Positions 1-7,477 of a DNA stretch of 64,000 nt are shown here, in pieces. The DNA is taken from the NCBI RefSeq assembly GCF_023476645.1, contig NZ_JAMCOJ010000012.1, forward strand, positions 1 through 64,000. Direction: 5' to 3'. Within the stretch, counting starts at the first letter, position 1; each line of letters opens with the position of its first letter. The stretch comes from Cellulophaga sp. 20_2_10. GTDB taxonomy: Bacteria; Bacteroidota; Bacteroidia; Flavobacteriales; Flavobacteriaceae. A program made the translations under genes and the position numbers. The notes below the pieces were generated by a model, which saw only the letters and a list, made by a program, of their open reading frames with translations, did not search any database and was not told the DNA's origin.

Positions 1-91
1 CCTCGCGTGGCCGCGCGAAACTAAAGCTTATTATCTTACACTTTTTGTATCTTCGTTCTCAAGGCCGAACTGCGTTTAGCAGGGCGTTGAC
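1..91. other. GC-rich edge sequence with a bulged hairpin, cassette-junction-like
   Basis: The first 25 bases are very GC-rich against an AT-rich background. Positions 64-85 form a bulged hairpin: GCC, unpaired GAA, CTGC, loop GTTTA, GCAG, GGC. It is followed directly by GTTGAC (86-91). Bulged imperfect palindromes ending in GTT are what integron attC sites look like, and the insertion sequence begins at about 88, right at this GTT. No integrase gene or cassette ORF is in view because the window starts here, so a cassette junction is only a suggestion. It could equally be the end of an unrelated repeat. Confidence 0.25.
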
Positions 92-125
92 ACACATTTT
101 GACCCGTCCTGAAATAAGGCTACAT
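88..125 (+). repeat. Left inverted repeat of the IS3 element
   Basis: The segment starts with TG at 88-89. Its inner part (about 107-125) is the reverse complement of 1310-1328 with two mismatches. Confidence 0.65.
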
Positions 126-138
126 AATTTTAAACATT

Positions 139-510
139 ATGTATAGAAATGACAAAGTAATTAGACGTTACAATGAACCTTTTAAATTAAAGATTTTAGC
201 CGAACTTACAACCGGAAAACACACCAAGAGTGAACTTTGTAAACTCTACTCTATTGCTCCAACAACCGTAAATGTGTGGATTAAAAAGTACAATCGTAAA
301 GACTTAATGAACACCAGAGTAAAAGTGGAAACTAAAGATGAAATATCTAGAATTAAAGCACTTCAAAAAGAGGTCGAACAACTTAAAAAACTTCTACTTA
401 AAAAGGACTTGGATGCTATGGTACAGGATTGTTATCTTGAAGTAGCAGCTGAAGATCTTGGCTATAGATCAGTTAATGAACTAAAAAAAAAGCTAAGTAT
501 AAAGCCTTAA
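139..510 (+). CDS. IS3-family transposase OrfA
   Basis: A 123-aa protein with an N-terminal helix-turn-helix (about residues 8-55, YNEPFKLKILAEL through TTVNVWIKKY) and a C-terminal leucine-zipper-like coiled coil (about 68-95). This is the usual IS3 OrfA arrangement for recognising the inverted repeats and dimerising. Near its end the gene contains nine A residues followed by G (483-492), a classic slippery run. Slipping back one base there joins OrfA to OrfB as OrfAB. The ATG start lies shortly after the left inverted repeat. The protein looks intact. Confidence 0.9.
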   Translation: MYRNDKVIRRYNEPFKLKILAELTTGKHTKSELCKLYSIAPTTVNVWIKKYNRKDLMNTRVKVETKDEISRIKALQKEVEQLKKLLLKKDLDAMVQDCYLEVAAEDLGYRSVNELKKKLSIKP

Positions 511-1283
511 TTAAAGCTAAACAGAGATCTAAGGGATTTGCTTCTTTAACAACTATAACCCATTGTTTTGGACTAAAACGTGATGCTTATTACAAGCATA
601 AAGACAGAGCTGATAGAAGTTTAAGGCTAGAACAGCAGATTATAGATATCGCTAGAAAAAGACGCAAATCCCTTCCTAAAGAAGGCGTGAGAAAACTTGT
701 AAAATCCTTAAATATGGACTTTACTAAAGCTAATATTAAAGTTGGTAGAGATACTTTATTTAATGTACTTAGAAAAAATCAAATGCTGACACTTATAAGG
801 AAAACCAGTGCTAGAACTACGAACTCTTATCATCGTTTTTATAAATATAATAACATCATAAAAGACTTAGAAGTTACTAGAGCTAACCAAGTTTGGGTAT
901 CTGATATCACATACATTAGAACCATAAAGGGCTTTTGCTACCTGGCTTTAATAACAGATATGCATTCAAGGAAAATAGTTGGTTATGACGTTAGTGATAG
1001 CCTGGAACTAAAAGGATGTGTCAGAGCGCTTAATAAAGCCGTTTATCAAGCTAAGAAAATTAAAGGACTCATACATCACTCTGATAGAGGAATACAATAT
1101 TGCAGCAACGTATACACTCAAATATTAAAAAGAAAAAAGATAGATATAAGTATGACCGAAGAAAATCATTGTTACGAAAATGCAATGGCAGAACGTGTAA
1201 ATGGAATTTTAAAAGATGAATTTTATTTAGACCAAACCTTTGATAACGTGAGTCACGCTAAGAGAGCTGCAAAAAATGCGTAA
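483..1283 (+). pseudogene. IS3-family transposase OrfB (DDE), 3' truncated
   Basis: The frame is open from the slippery A run at 483, in the -1 frame relative to OrfA, so it is probably made only as a frameshifted OrfAB fusion; the first internal ATG-like start is much later. It holds the HTH_21-like segment and the rve integrase core. The DDE residues are visible in WVSDITY, HHSDRG and the AERVNGILKDEF block. The protein stops after SHAKRAAKNA, where family members normally continue about 25-30 residues (the asparagine-rich, HLSL-type tail). The missing tail is replaced by a stop codon and a short GC-rich palindrome. I read this as a 3' truncation and call the copy probably inactive. Confidence 0.8.
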
Positions 1284-1287
1284 AATC

Positions 1288-1303
1288 TCCCGAAGCCTCG
1301 GGA
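1288..1303. repeat. Short perfect palindrome at the OrfB truncation point
   Basis: TCCCGA, four-base loop AGCC, TCGGGA. It lies exactly where the OrfB reading frame departs from the family sequence. It has no downstream T run, so it is not a good terminator. It may be a small dispersed palindromic repeat. Confidence 0.6.
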
Positions 1304-1309
1304 TTAACC

Positions 1310-1337
1310 TGTAGCCATATTTCAGAACAAGACAAAT
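1310..1337 (-). repeat. Right inverted repeat of the IS3 element, degenerate
   Basis: The inner 19 bases match the inverted left end with two mismatches; the outer bases do not match and the terminal CA is absent. Confidence 0.55.
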
Positions 1338-1425
1338 ACATATTAAAAACAGCCACCTAATCGCTTTAAAATAAAATATTTACTTACTTTTAATACTGTA
1401 ATTTTTAATAACGCAAACAGCTATT

Positions 1426-1752
1426 ATGGGCCTATTTAATCTATTTAGAAAAGAAAAAAAGGATAAACACAAAACTGAATTTAAATTCAGTGATGCAGAA
1501 AATAAAGCCATTTTTACGTGTAACCACGTGACCGATCTTAAAAGACCTATTTTATATGCATCACACGACAATGATGGAGATTGGCAGTTCTTGTGCGGAC
1601 AGGATGAACACACTGAAGAAAATGCAAAAATTATTTCTTTAAAGAATGCTGTGGAATTAGATAGTACATTAAATCAGTTATTTGAAATGCCAATTGGAGT
1701 TGGTGCAGAACGTACTGCAGTTGGAGAAAAATGGAATCCGTTTAAACTTTAA
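1426..1752 (+). CDS. Small hypothetical protein, DUF2185/Imm33-like
   Basis: A 108-aa soluble protein. After a basic N-terminus (MGLFNLFRKEKKDK) it has a pattern AIFTCNHV, RPILYASHD, GDWQFLCG, AKIISLKNAVELD, then VGAERTAVGEKWNPF. The repeated beta strands, the H-D and the DGDWQFLCG turn resemble the DUF2185 (Imm33-type) family, in which some members are immunity proteins. No toxin gene is adjacent, so an immunity role is not supported here. It stands alone after the insertion sequence and is followed by its own hairpin terminator. The family assignment is from memory of the motif and is tentative; the gene itself is convincing. Confidence 0.7.
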   Translation: MGLFNLFRKEKKDKHKTEFKFSDAENKAIFTCNHVTDLKRPILYASHDNDGDWQFLCGQDEHTEENAKIISLKNAVELDSTLNQLFEMPIGVGAERTAVGEKWNPFKL

Positions 1753-1819
1753 TTCTAAAGATAAATTTCTATTGTATAAAATTTTCAGTGTCTTCTATTC
1801 TAAAAACACTATTATACAC

Positions 1820-1852
1820 AAAAAGCTTCCCTATATAAGAGAAGCTTTTTTA
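1820..1852 (+). terminator. Rho-independent terminator of the 1426-1752 gene
   Basis: A ten-base stem AAAAAGCTTC / GAAGCTTTTT with an 11-base loop ends in a T run. Confidence 0.8.
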
Positions 1853-1870
1853 GCTTTAATAGTATAAAAT

Positions 1871-1901
1871 AAAAAAGCCTCTCAGTTTCCTGAAAGGCTT
1901 T
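1871..1901 (-). terminator. Terminator of the tRNA-Ser/tRNA-Pro unit
   Basis: The stem AAGCCT / AGGCTT reads on the minus strand into a run of six T, directly after the CCA end of tRNA-Pro. Confidence 0.75.
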
Positions 1902-1903
1902 CT

Positions 1904-1981
1904 TGGTCGGGGTGGCAGGATTCGAACCTGCGACCTCCGCGTCCCAAACGCGGCGCGATAACCGGGCTACGCTACACCCCG
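1904..1981 (-). tRNA. tRNA-Pro (anticodon TGG)
   Basis: A complete cloverleaf on the minus strand. The acceptor stem is CGGGGTG / CACCCCG with discriminator A, the T arm contains GGTTCGAATCC, and the anticodon loop reads TTTGGGA. The CCA end is encoded (1904-1906), unlike the neighbouring tRNA-Ser and tRNA-Arg. It is co-transcribed with tRNA-Ser 70 bases upstream. Confidence 0.95.
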
Positions 1982-2051
1982 AATAGTTATCTTCTTTAAT
2001 TTCAATACTTGAGAAATTTTCTGTCCTCGCAATTTGCTTTGACAGCTATTG

Positions 2052-2140
2052 CGGAGAGACAGGGATTCGAACCCTGGGTAAGTGTTTCCACCTACGACGA
2101 TTTAGCAAACCGTTCCTTTCGGCCACTCAGGCACCTCTCC
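2052..2140 (-). tRNA. tRNA-Ser (anticodon GCT)
   Basis: An 89-base class II tRNA with the long variable arm typical of serine. The acceptor stem is GGAGAGG / TCTCTCC with discriminator G, and the anticodon loop is TTGCTAA. CCA is not encoded. It is first in a two-tRNA unit with tRNA-Pro, driven by the promoter at 2182-2212. Confidence 0.95.
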
Positions 2141-2181
2141 AATACTCTTTAAAGAACTTACACAGTTTTTAATTGCGAGTG

Positions 2182-2212
2182 CAAATATATAACGATTAAG
2201 CATAGCTACCAA
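2182..2212 (-). promoter_or_regulatory. Bacteroidota-type promoter of the tRNA-Ser/Pro unit
   Basis: On the minus strand a -33 TTG (2210-2212) is followed after 20 bases by the -7 element TATATTTG (2182-2189), matching the family consensus TTG / TANNTTTG. Transcription would begin about 35 bases before tRNA-Ser. Confidence 0.8.
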
Positions 2213-2470
2213 GTGTTTTTAAACTTTTTTTAATCTTTTTTTTGATATTTCTGGTAACGTGCTCATTATAAGTATTATTAGAATGAAACTTTTTTTAATT
2301 ATTTTTTTACAGTCTACATTTTACTTTCAAAAGTTAACATACAACTTATAAGACTCCCCTTTTCTATAGTTTCATTTCCCTGATATATCTGTTCACTACA
2401 TTATATATAAAGATCATTTTTTTACCGAATTAATGAAATAAAAAAAAACTAAAATTATTTTAAATTTTAC
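2213..2470. other. AT-rich intergenic spacer, nothing recognised
   Basis: About 260 bases of AT-rich sequence between two divergent tRNA promoters. I see no ORF with coding character, no strong hairpin and no repeat. Confidence 0.5.
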
Positions 2471-2502
2471 TTGCATATTATAAATTGGTTATTGTATATT
2501 TG
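2471..2502 (+). promoter_or_regulatory. Bacteroidota-type promoter of tRNA-Arg
   Basis: -33 TTG (2471-2473), 21-base spacer, -7 TATATTTG (2495-2502). The start would lie near 2509, about 27 bases before the tRNA. Confidence 0.85.
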
Positions 2503-2535
2503 CAGCCCGAAAGACAGATATTATGTCTTTTAAAT

Positions 2536-2609
2536 GGTCGCGTAGCTCAGCTGGATAGAGCATCTGCCTTCTAAGCAGACGGTCAAAGGTTCGAATCCTT
2601 TCGCGATCA
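2536..2609 (+). tRNA. tRNA-Arg (anticodon TCT)
   Basis: A 74-base cloverleaf with acceptor stem GGTCGCG / CGCGATC, U8-A9, D arm AGCTCAGCTGGATAGAGC, anticodon loop CTTCTAA and T arm GGTTCGAATCC. CCA is not encoded. It reads AGA/AGG arginine codons and is a single-gene unit with its own promoter and terminator. Confidence 0.95.
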
Positions 2610-2610
2610 C

Positions 2611-2643
2611 AAAAAACCTTCAGTTAACGCTGAAGGTTTTTTT
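2611..2643 (+). terminator. Terminator of tRNA-Arg
   Basis: Stem AACCTTCAG / CTGAAGGTT, with A and T tracts outside the stem. Confidence 0.85.
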
Positions 2644-2802
2644 GTTTCTATATCTTTTCTACTCCTTAATGATAGCCAAACAAAAAGCCTTCTAAAGTTT
2701 AAAAAAGTATTGCATAACAACTAGGTGTACACATCAATACATTATGAAACAGATATTTACAAAAAAAAGCATCCTTGATTTAGTTAAACACCAAACATAA
2801 AT

Positions 2803-3600
2803 TTACTTATTAAAATATTCCTTTAATTTTTCAACAGGTCCCGTTTTACGGTTTTTAAAGGCGTGTGCAAAGCTACTTAGTATTAATACTGCCGCAGCAC
2901 TATAGGCAACGCAAACCAACGTCTCCTCTACTCCCTTGTTGGCTATGGCAATTGCAATTAGAGCCCAAGCACCTACAAGAGCAAACTCGCGCATATTTCT
3001 TTGCCAAGTAACAACTAAATTAATTACTACAGCTACTACAATCATCACTACTGCCCACACAACTGGTTCTAAACCAAAACCATCCCAATTAACTTTTACG
3101 AGATATGCAGATACATTAGCAATACTTGCTACAGCTACCCAACCACTATAAATTACAAATGGCCACCATAAAAAAGTAATTACAGAAATTGGAGCATCCC
3201 ATAATTCCATTTTATTGTTCCACACTATTTTTAATAAAGAAAACAATAATAAGAATATAAAGATACAGGACAGTCCCGTATACCCATAAATCCAGCATAC
3301 AACCCAACTACAATTGGCTATACATGAAACTACAAACCACCAACCTATTTTTAGCACAAATTGATTATCGCGTACTTTTACAAAAAGACTTCTTCCCTGA
3401 TAAATAACATAAGAAAATACAAAAAGGTAAATTAATCCCCAGATTGAAAAAGCATAACCTGCAGGCGTAAATAACGATCGTAAACCACCTGAAACTTCCC
3501 CAATCGTTGTACCATTCATTTTACCTGTGTTAGACAGGTAATTCATAACCAATGTAGAAATAAATGCTACTCCGTTTGCAACTTGCAATACTTTTTTCAT
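2803..3600 (-). CDS. TspO/MBR-like tryptophan-rich membrane protein
   Basis: A 265-aa polytopic membrane protein with about eight hydrophobic segments and many Trp residues. The N-terminal block FTPAGYAFSIWGLIYLFVF resembles the conserved start of tryptophan-rich sensory (TspO/MBR-like) proteins of Bacteroidota, which are longer than the five-helix TspO of about 160 residues. The family binds porphyrins or other small hydrophobic ligands in characterised members; the ligand here is unknown. I start it at the ATG at 3600 (MKKVLQVANG) rather than the in-frame TTG eight codons upstream, because a hydrophobic segment then follows a normal basic start. It is a single gene, downstream of the yajC operon terminator. 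Confidence 0.7.
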   Translation of the reverse strand: MKKVLQVANGVAFISTLVMNYLSNTGKMNGTTIGEVSGGLRSLFTPAGYAFSIWGLIYLFVFSYVIYQGRSLFVKVRDNQFVLKIGWWFVVSCIANCSWVVCWIYGYTGLSCIFIFLLLFSLLKIVWNNKMELWDAPISVITFLWWPFVIYSGWVAVASIANVSAYLVKVNWDGFGLEPVVWAVVMIVVAVVINLVVTWQRNMREFALVGAWALIAIAIANKGVEETLVCVAYSAAAVLILSSFAHAFKNRKTGPVEKLKEYFNK

Positions 3601-3640
3601 TTTTGCTTTTTTTATAAGATACAAAATCGACTACAAACAA

Positions 3641-3672
3641 AAAAGCATCGATTTTCATCGATGCTTTTTTAA
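3641..3672 (-). terminator. Terminator after the nusB-DUF1573-yajC operon
   Basis: A 12-bp perfect stem AAAAGCATCGAT / ATCGATGCTTTT with loop TTTC and T-rich flanks on both strands. It separates yajC from the TspO-like gene. Confidence 0.85.
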
Positions 3673-3688
3673 ATAGTAATTTATAGTA

Positions 3689-3991
3689 CTACTTTTTTTC
3701 TGCTACTGGCTCATTCATTTTCTGACTCATTTCCATAGAAATAGCAGATCTAGAAAATTTAATTTTGCCAGACATCGTCTCAATTATACAAGACATATCT
3801 TTATCGTTTAGATCAAAAATTTTACCATGCATTCCGCTCTTGGTAATAACTTTATCTCCTTTTTTTAACTCTGTTGCAAATTTCTTTTCGTTCTTAGAAC
3901 GTTTCATTTGCGGTCGTATCATAAAAAAATATGCTACTATAAATATACCTACCATTGGTAGAAAAGGGTACTGCTCTAATATTTGATCCAT
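3689..3991 (-). CDS. yajC: Preprotein translocase accessory subunit YajC
   Basis: A 100-aa inner-membrane protein with one N-terminal transmembrane helix (about residues 10-25, PMVGIFIVAYFFMI). It is followed by the hallmark RPQMKRSKNEKKF and GDKVITKSGMHGKI of YajC, the accessory partner of SecDF in the Sec translocon. Its length is typical. It is the last gene of nusB-DUF1573-yajC, five bases from the DUF1573 gene, an arrangement common in Flavobacteriaceae. In many relatives coaE follows, but here a terminator and an unrelated membrane gene do. Confidence 0.95.
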   Translation of the reverse strand: MDQILEQYPFLPMVGIFIVAYFFMIRPQMKRSKNEKKFATELKKGDKVITKSGMHGKIFDLNDKDMSCIIETMSGKIKFSRSAISMEMSQKMNEPVAEKK

Positions 3992-3995
3992 ATTT

Positions 3996-4475
3996 TTACT
4001 TTGTCGGAATTAATGCTGTTGTTCCGTTTTTAGGGTTTACAAAAGCTTTTATGCGTAAAGTTTCTCTTCCTTTAGCTGTATTTGCTGTTACTGTTACTGC
4101 TTTGGCTATTTGATTTTGACCAGAACCGTTAAATTTAACTAACATTTCTCCAGATTCTCCTGGAGCAATTGCTTTGTTTTTTGGGTATTCTGGAATAGTA
4201 CATCCACAAGTACTTTTTGCATCTGTAATAATTAAAGGTGCATTACCTGTATTTGTAAATGTAAAAACTGTTTGTTGTGGAGTTCCTTGTTCAATAGTAC
4301 CAAAATCAAATTCAGTTCTATCAAAACTCATTTCTGGTAAGTTTTTAGCATTGCTATCTCTTTCAGCAGCGTTATCAACATTAGCCATAATTATTTTATT
4401 AGAAGCATTGTCTTTACAAGATGTAAACGACATAGCAAACACAGCTACTCCAAGCATTAAAATAATCTTTCTCAT
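3996..4475 (-). CDS. DUF1573 lipoprotein
   Basis: A 159-aa protein with a lipoprotein signal peptide (MRKIILMLGVAVFAMSFTSC, lipobox FTSC, Cys20). The rest is a DUF1573 Ig-like domain with the typical FDFGTIEQG, FTFTNTGNAPLII and STCGCTIPEYP motifs. It probably sits in the periplasm or at a membrane face, but DUF1573 has no settled function. It is the middle gene of the nusB-DUF1573-yajC operon, 45 bases after nusB. The CGC pair could form a disulphide or bind a ligand; that is speculation. Confidence 0.9.
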   Translation of the reverse strand: MRKIILMLGVAVFAMSFTSCKDNASNKIIMANVDNAAERDSNAKNLPEMSFDRTEFDFGTIEQGTPQQTVFTFTNTGNAPLIITDAKSTCGCTIPEYPKNKAIAPGESGEMLVKFNGSGQNQIAKAVTVTANTAKGRETLRIKAFVNPKNGTTALIPTK

Positions 4476-4520
4476 AGTTTTAAATTTTATTTTGTTTTAC
4501 ACAAAATTAATGAATATTTA

Positions 4521-5468
4521 TTATAATAATCCTCTACCCATCTTTTTTAACTTTCCTTCACTTTTATACTCACGTACTAGCTTATCTAAAATACCGTTTA
4601 TAAAGATGCTACTTTTTGGTGTAGAGTATTCTTTTGCTATTTCTAAGAACTCATTTATAGTAACCTTCTCTGGTATAGACGGAAAATTTAAAAGCTCACA
4701 AATTGCCATTTTTAGTAAAATACCATCTATGTCTGCAATACGGTCTTTGTCCCAATTAGGAGTTTTACCAACTATTTCTTTAACATATTCGGCATCATTT
4801 AACAATGTTTTGGTTAGCAATTGTTTTGCATAAACCATATCATCGTCTTCTTTTAAAAGCTCTGGCAAGAAAAAAGATTCTACCACATCTGACTTCGCTT
4901 TCTTTATTAACTTTAATACAAATGTATTTATAATAGGAATATCATCTATCCAAGTTAATTTATCGTCCTCAAAATAATCGTATATTTTTTCGTTAGGAGC
5001 AATTACAAATTTGTAAAGATTTGCTAACAAGTCTCTATCTTCTTCGTAGCTACTTGTATTGCTCGTCATATACGTTGTATAGTATTCACTCTCTACAACT
5101 TCTTTGTATATTAACTTAACATACTCTTCATTTAAATACCAATTGTTTAATTTTCGGCTAGACAATTCTTCGAGAAGTAATTTATTGTCTGCTATTTGTA
5201 ACAATACCTTGTTGTTTACAAACTTTTTTCTGTCCGGATACGCATCAGAAACATTACCTAAATAACTTTTAGATGCAATTTCTGCTTGCTCTTCTGCTCT
5301 CTTTTGCAGTTCTACCAACAAACTTAACATTAGTAAGTATAATGTATACATACTATCTACACTGTATTTTAAAAACTTTACCTGTTTTTCTAGTGTATCA
5401 TCTTGCGAATGAGTTAGGGCGTAAATACACTGCATTACTTTAACCCTGATATGCCTTCTTGTTAGCAT
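4521..5468 (-). CDS. nusB: Transcription antitermination factor NusB
   Basis: A 315-aa protein. Characterised NusB proteins are about 140 residues, and the all-helical NusB domain is the C-terminal part here (about 190-305: DRIADIDGILLKMAICELL, PEKVTINEFLEIAKEYS, FINGILDKL). The first 180 residues include LTRRHIRVKVMQCIYAL, which looks like the domain's usual N-terminal RNA-binding helix separated from the core by a long insertion. This long form is usual in Bacteroidota. NusB joins NusE (S10) on boxA RNA to promote antitermination in rRNA operons. It is first in the operon with DUF1573 and yajC. Confidence 0.92.
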   Translation of the reverse strand: MLTRRHIRVKVMQCIYALTHSQDDTLEKQVKFLKYSVDSMYTLYLLMLSLLVELQKRAEEQAEIASKSYLGNVSDAYPDRKKFVNNKVLLQIADNKLLLEELSSRKLNNWYLNEEYVKLIYKEVVESEYYTTYMTSNTSSYEEDRDLLANLYKFVIAPNEKIYDYFEDDKLTWIDDIPIINTFVLKLIKKAKSDVVESFFLPELLKEDDDMVYAKQLLTKTLLNDAEYVKEIVGKTPNWDKDRIADIDGILLKMAICELLNFPSIPEKVTINEFLEIAKEYSTPKSSIFINGILDKLVREYKSEGKLKKMGRGLL

Positions 5469-5505
5469 TGAAAAAGAACTTTAATTTGTTAAAAATTATA
5501 TTTTG

Positions 5506-5538
5506 CAAAAGTACTATTATATTTTTCAAATGTACCAA
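5506..5538 (-). promoter_or_regulatory. Probable promoter of the nusB operon
   Basis: On the minus strand TTG (5536-5538), 22 bases, TACTTTTG (5506-5513). The spacing is one base over the usual range. The start would fall about 45 bases before the nusB ATG. Confidence 0.5.
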
Positions 5539-5638
5539 TTGTAACAAGTTTTTATCTTATGATAATGATAACATAAGGTTATGGTTCAAAAACCTATCTT
5601 TGCTAACTTAGTACAACACCACTATCTTTATAACATAA

Positions 5639-7396
5639 ATGAAAGAATTAAAACACATTAATAAGTACTTTAAAAAATACTGGCTTAAGCTTACAATTGG
5701 TATTATAATCACAGTTATTGCTCGCGTATTTTCTTTAGTAATGCCCCCTTATGTAAACAAATCTATAAACGTTGTAAAAGAGTTTATAACCCAGGATAAT
5801 ATAGATATATCTGTAGTTAAAAGCCACTTACTGGAATATATCCTTATTATTTTAGGTGCTGCCCTTTTATCTGGTTTTTTTACATTTTTAATGAGACAAA
5901 CCATTATTAACGTATCTAGATATATAGAATACGATTTAAAAAATGAGGTTTACGACCATTACCAAAAATTAAGTTTAAACTTTTACAAAAAGAACAGAAC
6001 TGGTGATTTAATGAACAGAATTAGCGAAGATGTTAGTCAGGTTAGAATGTATTGCGGCCCTGCCTTAATGTATGGTATGAACACGATTACGCTATTTGCC
6101 TGCATTATTCCCATAATGTATTCTAAAGCACCTTCATTAGCACTTTACACCTTAATACCTCTACCAATTTTATCTGTTTTAATTTATAACATTAGTAAGT
6201 TAATACACAAGCGTAGTACCATTGTACAGCAGTTTTTATCTAAACTATCTACGTTTGCGCAAGAATCTTTCTCAGGTATTTCTGTAATAAAAGCATATAG
6301 CATAGAAGATCGTACCAATGCAGAGCTTACCTCTTTAGCCAATGAAGGAAAAGAAAAAAGCATGGCTTTGGTAAAAATAAATGCTTGGTTTTTTCCACTA
6401 ATGGTGCTTCTTATTGGTATAAGTAACATTATTGTTATTTATGTAGGAGGACAACAATATATAAGCGGCAAAATAGAAAGCATAGGACTTATAGCTGAGT
6501 TTATAATCTATGTAAATATGCTTACTTGGCCTGTTGCAATCGTTGGTTGGCTAACCTCTATTATACAAAGAGCAGAAGCATCACAAGCAAGAATTAACGA
6601 GTTTTTAAAAGAGAAACCAGAAATAGAAAATACGGTTACAACTCCTATGGATATTAAGGGTGAAATAGAGTTTAAAAATGTAAGCTTCACTTATGATGAC
6701 ACTAACATTACAGCTCTAAAAAACATATCTTTTTCTATAAAACAAGGAGAAACTGTTGCTATTATAGGTAAAACTGGTAGTGGAAAATCGACTATATTAG
6801 ACCTTATTGCTAGATTATACGACGTTTCTTCTGGTGATATATTAATAGATGGCACCTCTATTAAAAAAGTAAACCTAGATTGTCTAAGACAAAACATAGG
6901 TGCTGTACCCCAAGATGCTTTCTTGTTTTCAGATTCTATAAAAGACAATATTAAATTTGGGAAAGAAGACGCTACCGATGAAGAAATAATTACAGTTGCT
7001 AAAAAAGCCGTTGTTCATAAAAATATTATGAACTTTAAAGAAAAGTACGACACTGTTTTAGGAGAAAGAGGAATTACACTAAGTGGCGGACAAAAGCAAC
7101 GAGTTTCTATTGCTAGAGCACTACTTAAAGACCCTAATATTTACTTGTTCGACGATTGCCTTTCTGCCGTAGATACAGAAACTGAAGAACAAATACTTAA
7201 CAACCTAAAATCTGCTTCTAAAAATAAAACTACACTAATAGTTAGCCACAGAGTCTCGTCTGCAAAAAATGCTGATAAAATCCTAATTCTGGACGATGGT
7301 AAAGTTGTTCAAGAGGGCACTCACAGTTCTTTATTCGCAGTAGAAGGCTATTATAAAGCTCTTTATAATAGTCAACTATCAGAGAAAGAAAGTTAG
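5639..7396 (+). CDS. ABC exporter (MsbA-like), fused permease and ATPase
   Basis: A 585-aa half-transporter. Residues about 15-310 hold six transmembrane helices of the exporter fold and 340-575 the nucleotide-binding domain. Walker A is GKTGSGKST (about 378), the signature is LSGGQKQR (about 481), then Walker B YLFDDCLSAVD and the H-loop SHR. The residue after the Walker B aspartate is Asp (DDCLSAVD) rather than the usual catalytic Glu, as in degenerate sites of heterodimeric exporters. The substrate could be lipid or drug and is not determined by sequence. A -7 element TATCTTTG lies at 5595-5602. The PUR-family gene follows on the same strand 81 bases later. Confidence 0.9.
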   Translation: MKELKHINKYFKKYWLKLTIGIIITVIARVFSLVMPPYVNKSINVVKEFITQDNIDISVVKSHLLEYILIILGAALLSGFFTFLMRQTIINVSRYIEYDLKNEVYDHYQKLSLNFYKKNRTGDLMNRISEDVSQVRMYCGPALMYGMNTITLFACIIPIMYSKAPSLALYTLIPLPILSVLIYNISKLIHKRSTIVQQFLSKLSTFAQESFSGISVIKAYSIEDRTNAELTSLANEGKEKSMALVKINAWFFPLMVLLIGISNIIVIYVGGQQYISGKIESIGLIAEFIIYVNMLTWPVAIVGWLTSIIQRAEASQARINEFLKEKPEIENTVTTPMDIKGEIEFKNVSFTYDDTNITALKNISFSIKQGETVAIIGKTGSGKSTILDLIARLYDVSSGDILIDGTSIKKVNLDCLRQNIGAVPQDAFLFSDSIKDNIKFGKEDATDEEIITVAKKAVVHKNIMNFKEKYDTVLGERGITLSGGQKQRVSIARALLKDPNIYLFDDCLSAVDTETEEQILNNLKSASKNKTTLIVSHRVSSAKNADKILILDDGKVVQEGTHSSLFAVEGYYKALYNSQLSEKES

Positions 7397-7477
7397 AAAA
7401 ATGTTGTCAATTAGCTATTTTTTTTCCATTTTTGAGGAATACTATGATAACATTACACTAACGAGATAACTATAACA

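Larger units (their letters stand above)
88..1345 (+). mobile_element. IS3-family insertion sequence, decayed 3' end
   Basis: Two overlapping transposase frames lie between imperfect inverted repeats (about 88-125 and 1310-1337). OrfA is intact. OrfB keeps the whole DDE core but loses its last residues. The right repeat matches the left for 17 of the innermost 19 bases, then the outer part, including the expected terminal CA, does not match. I infer a formerly complete IS3-type element whose right end has decayed, so it is probably immobile on its own. The exact outer borders and any target-site duplication cannot be fixed. Confidence 0.8.

Noticed and set aside
1426-1752. Immunity-protein role for the DUF2185-like gene
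   Set aside because: No polymorphic toxin or secretion gene is near; only a weak motif similarity supports it.
2213-2470. Non-coding RNA between the tRNA genes
   Set aside because: AT-rich spacer with no strong stem or conserved element that I could recognise.
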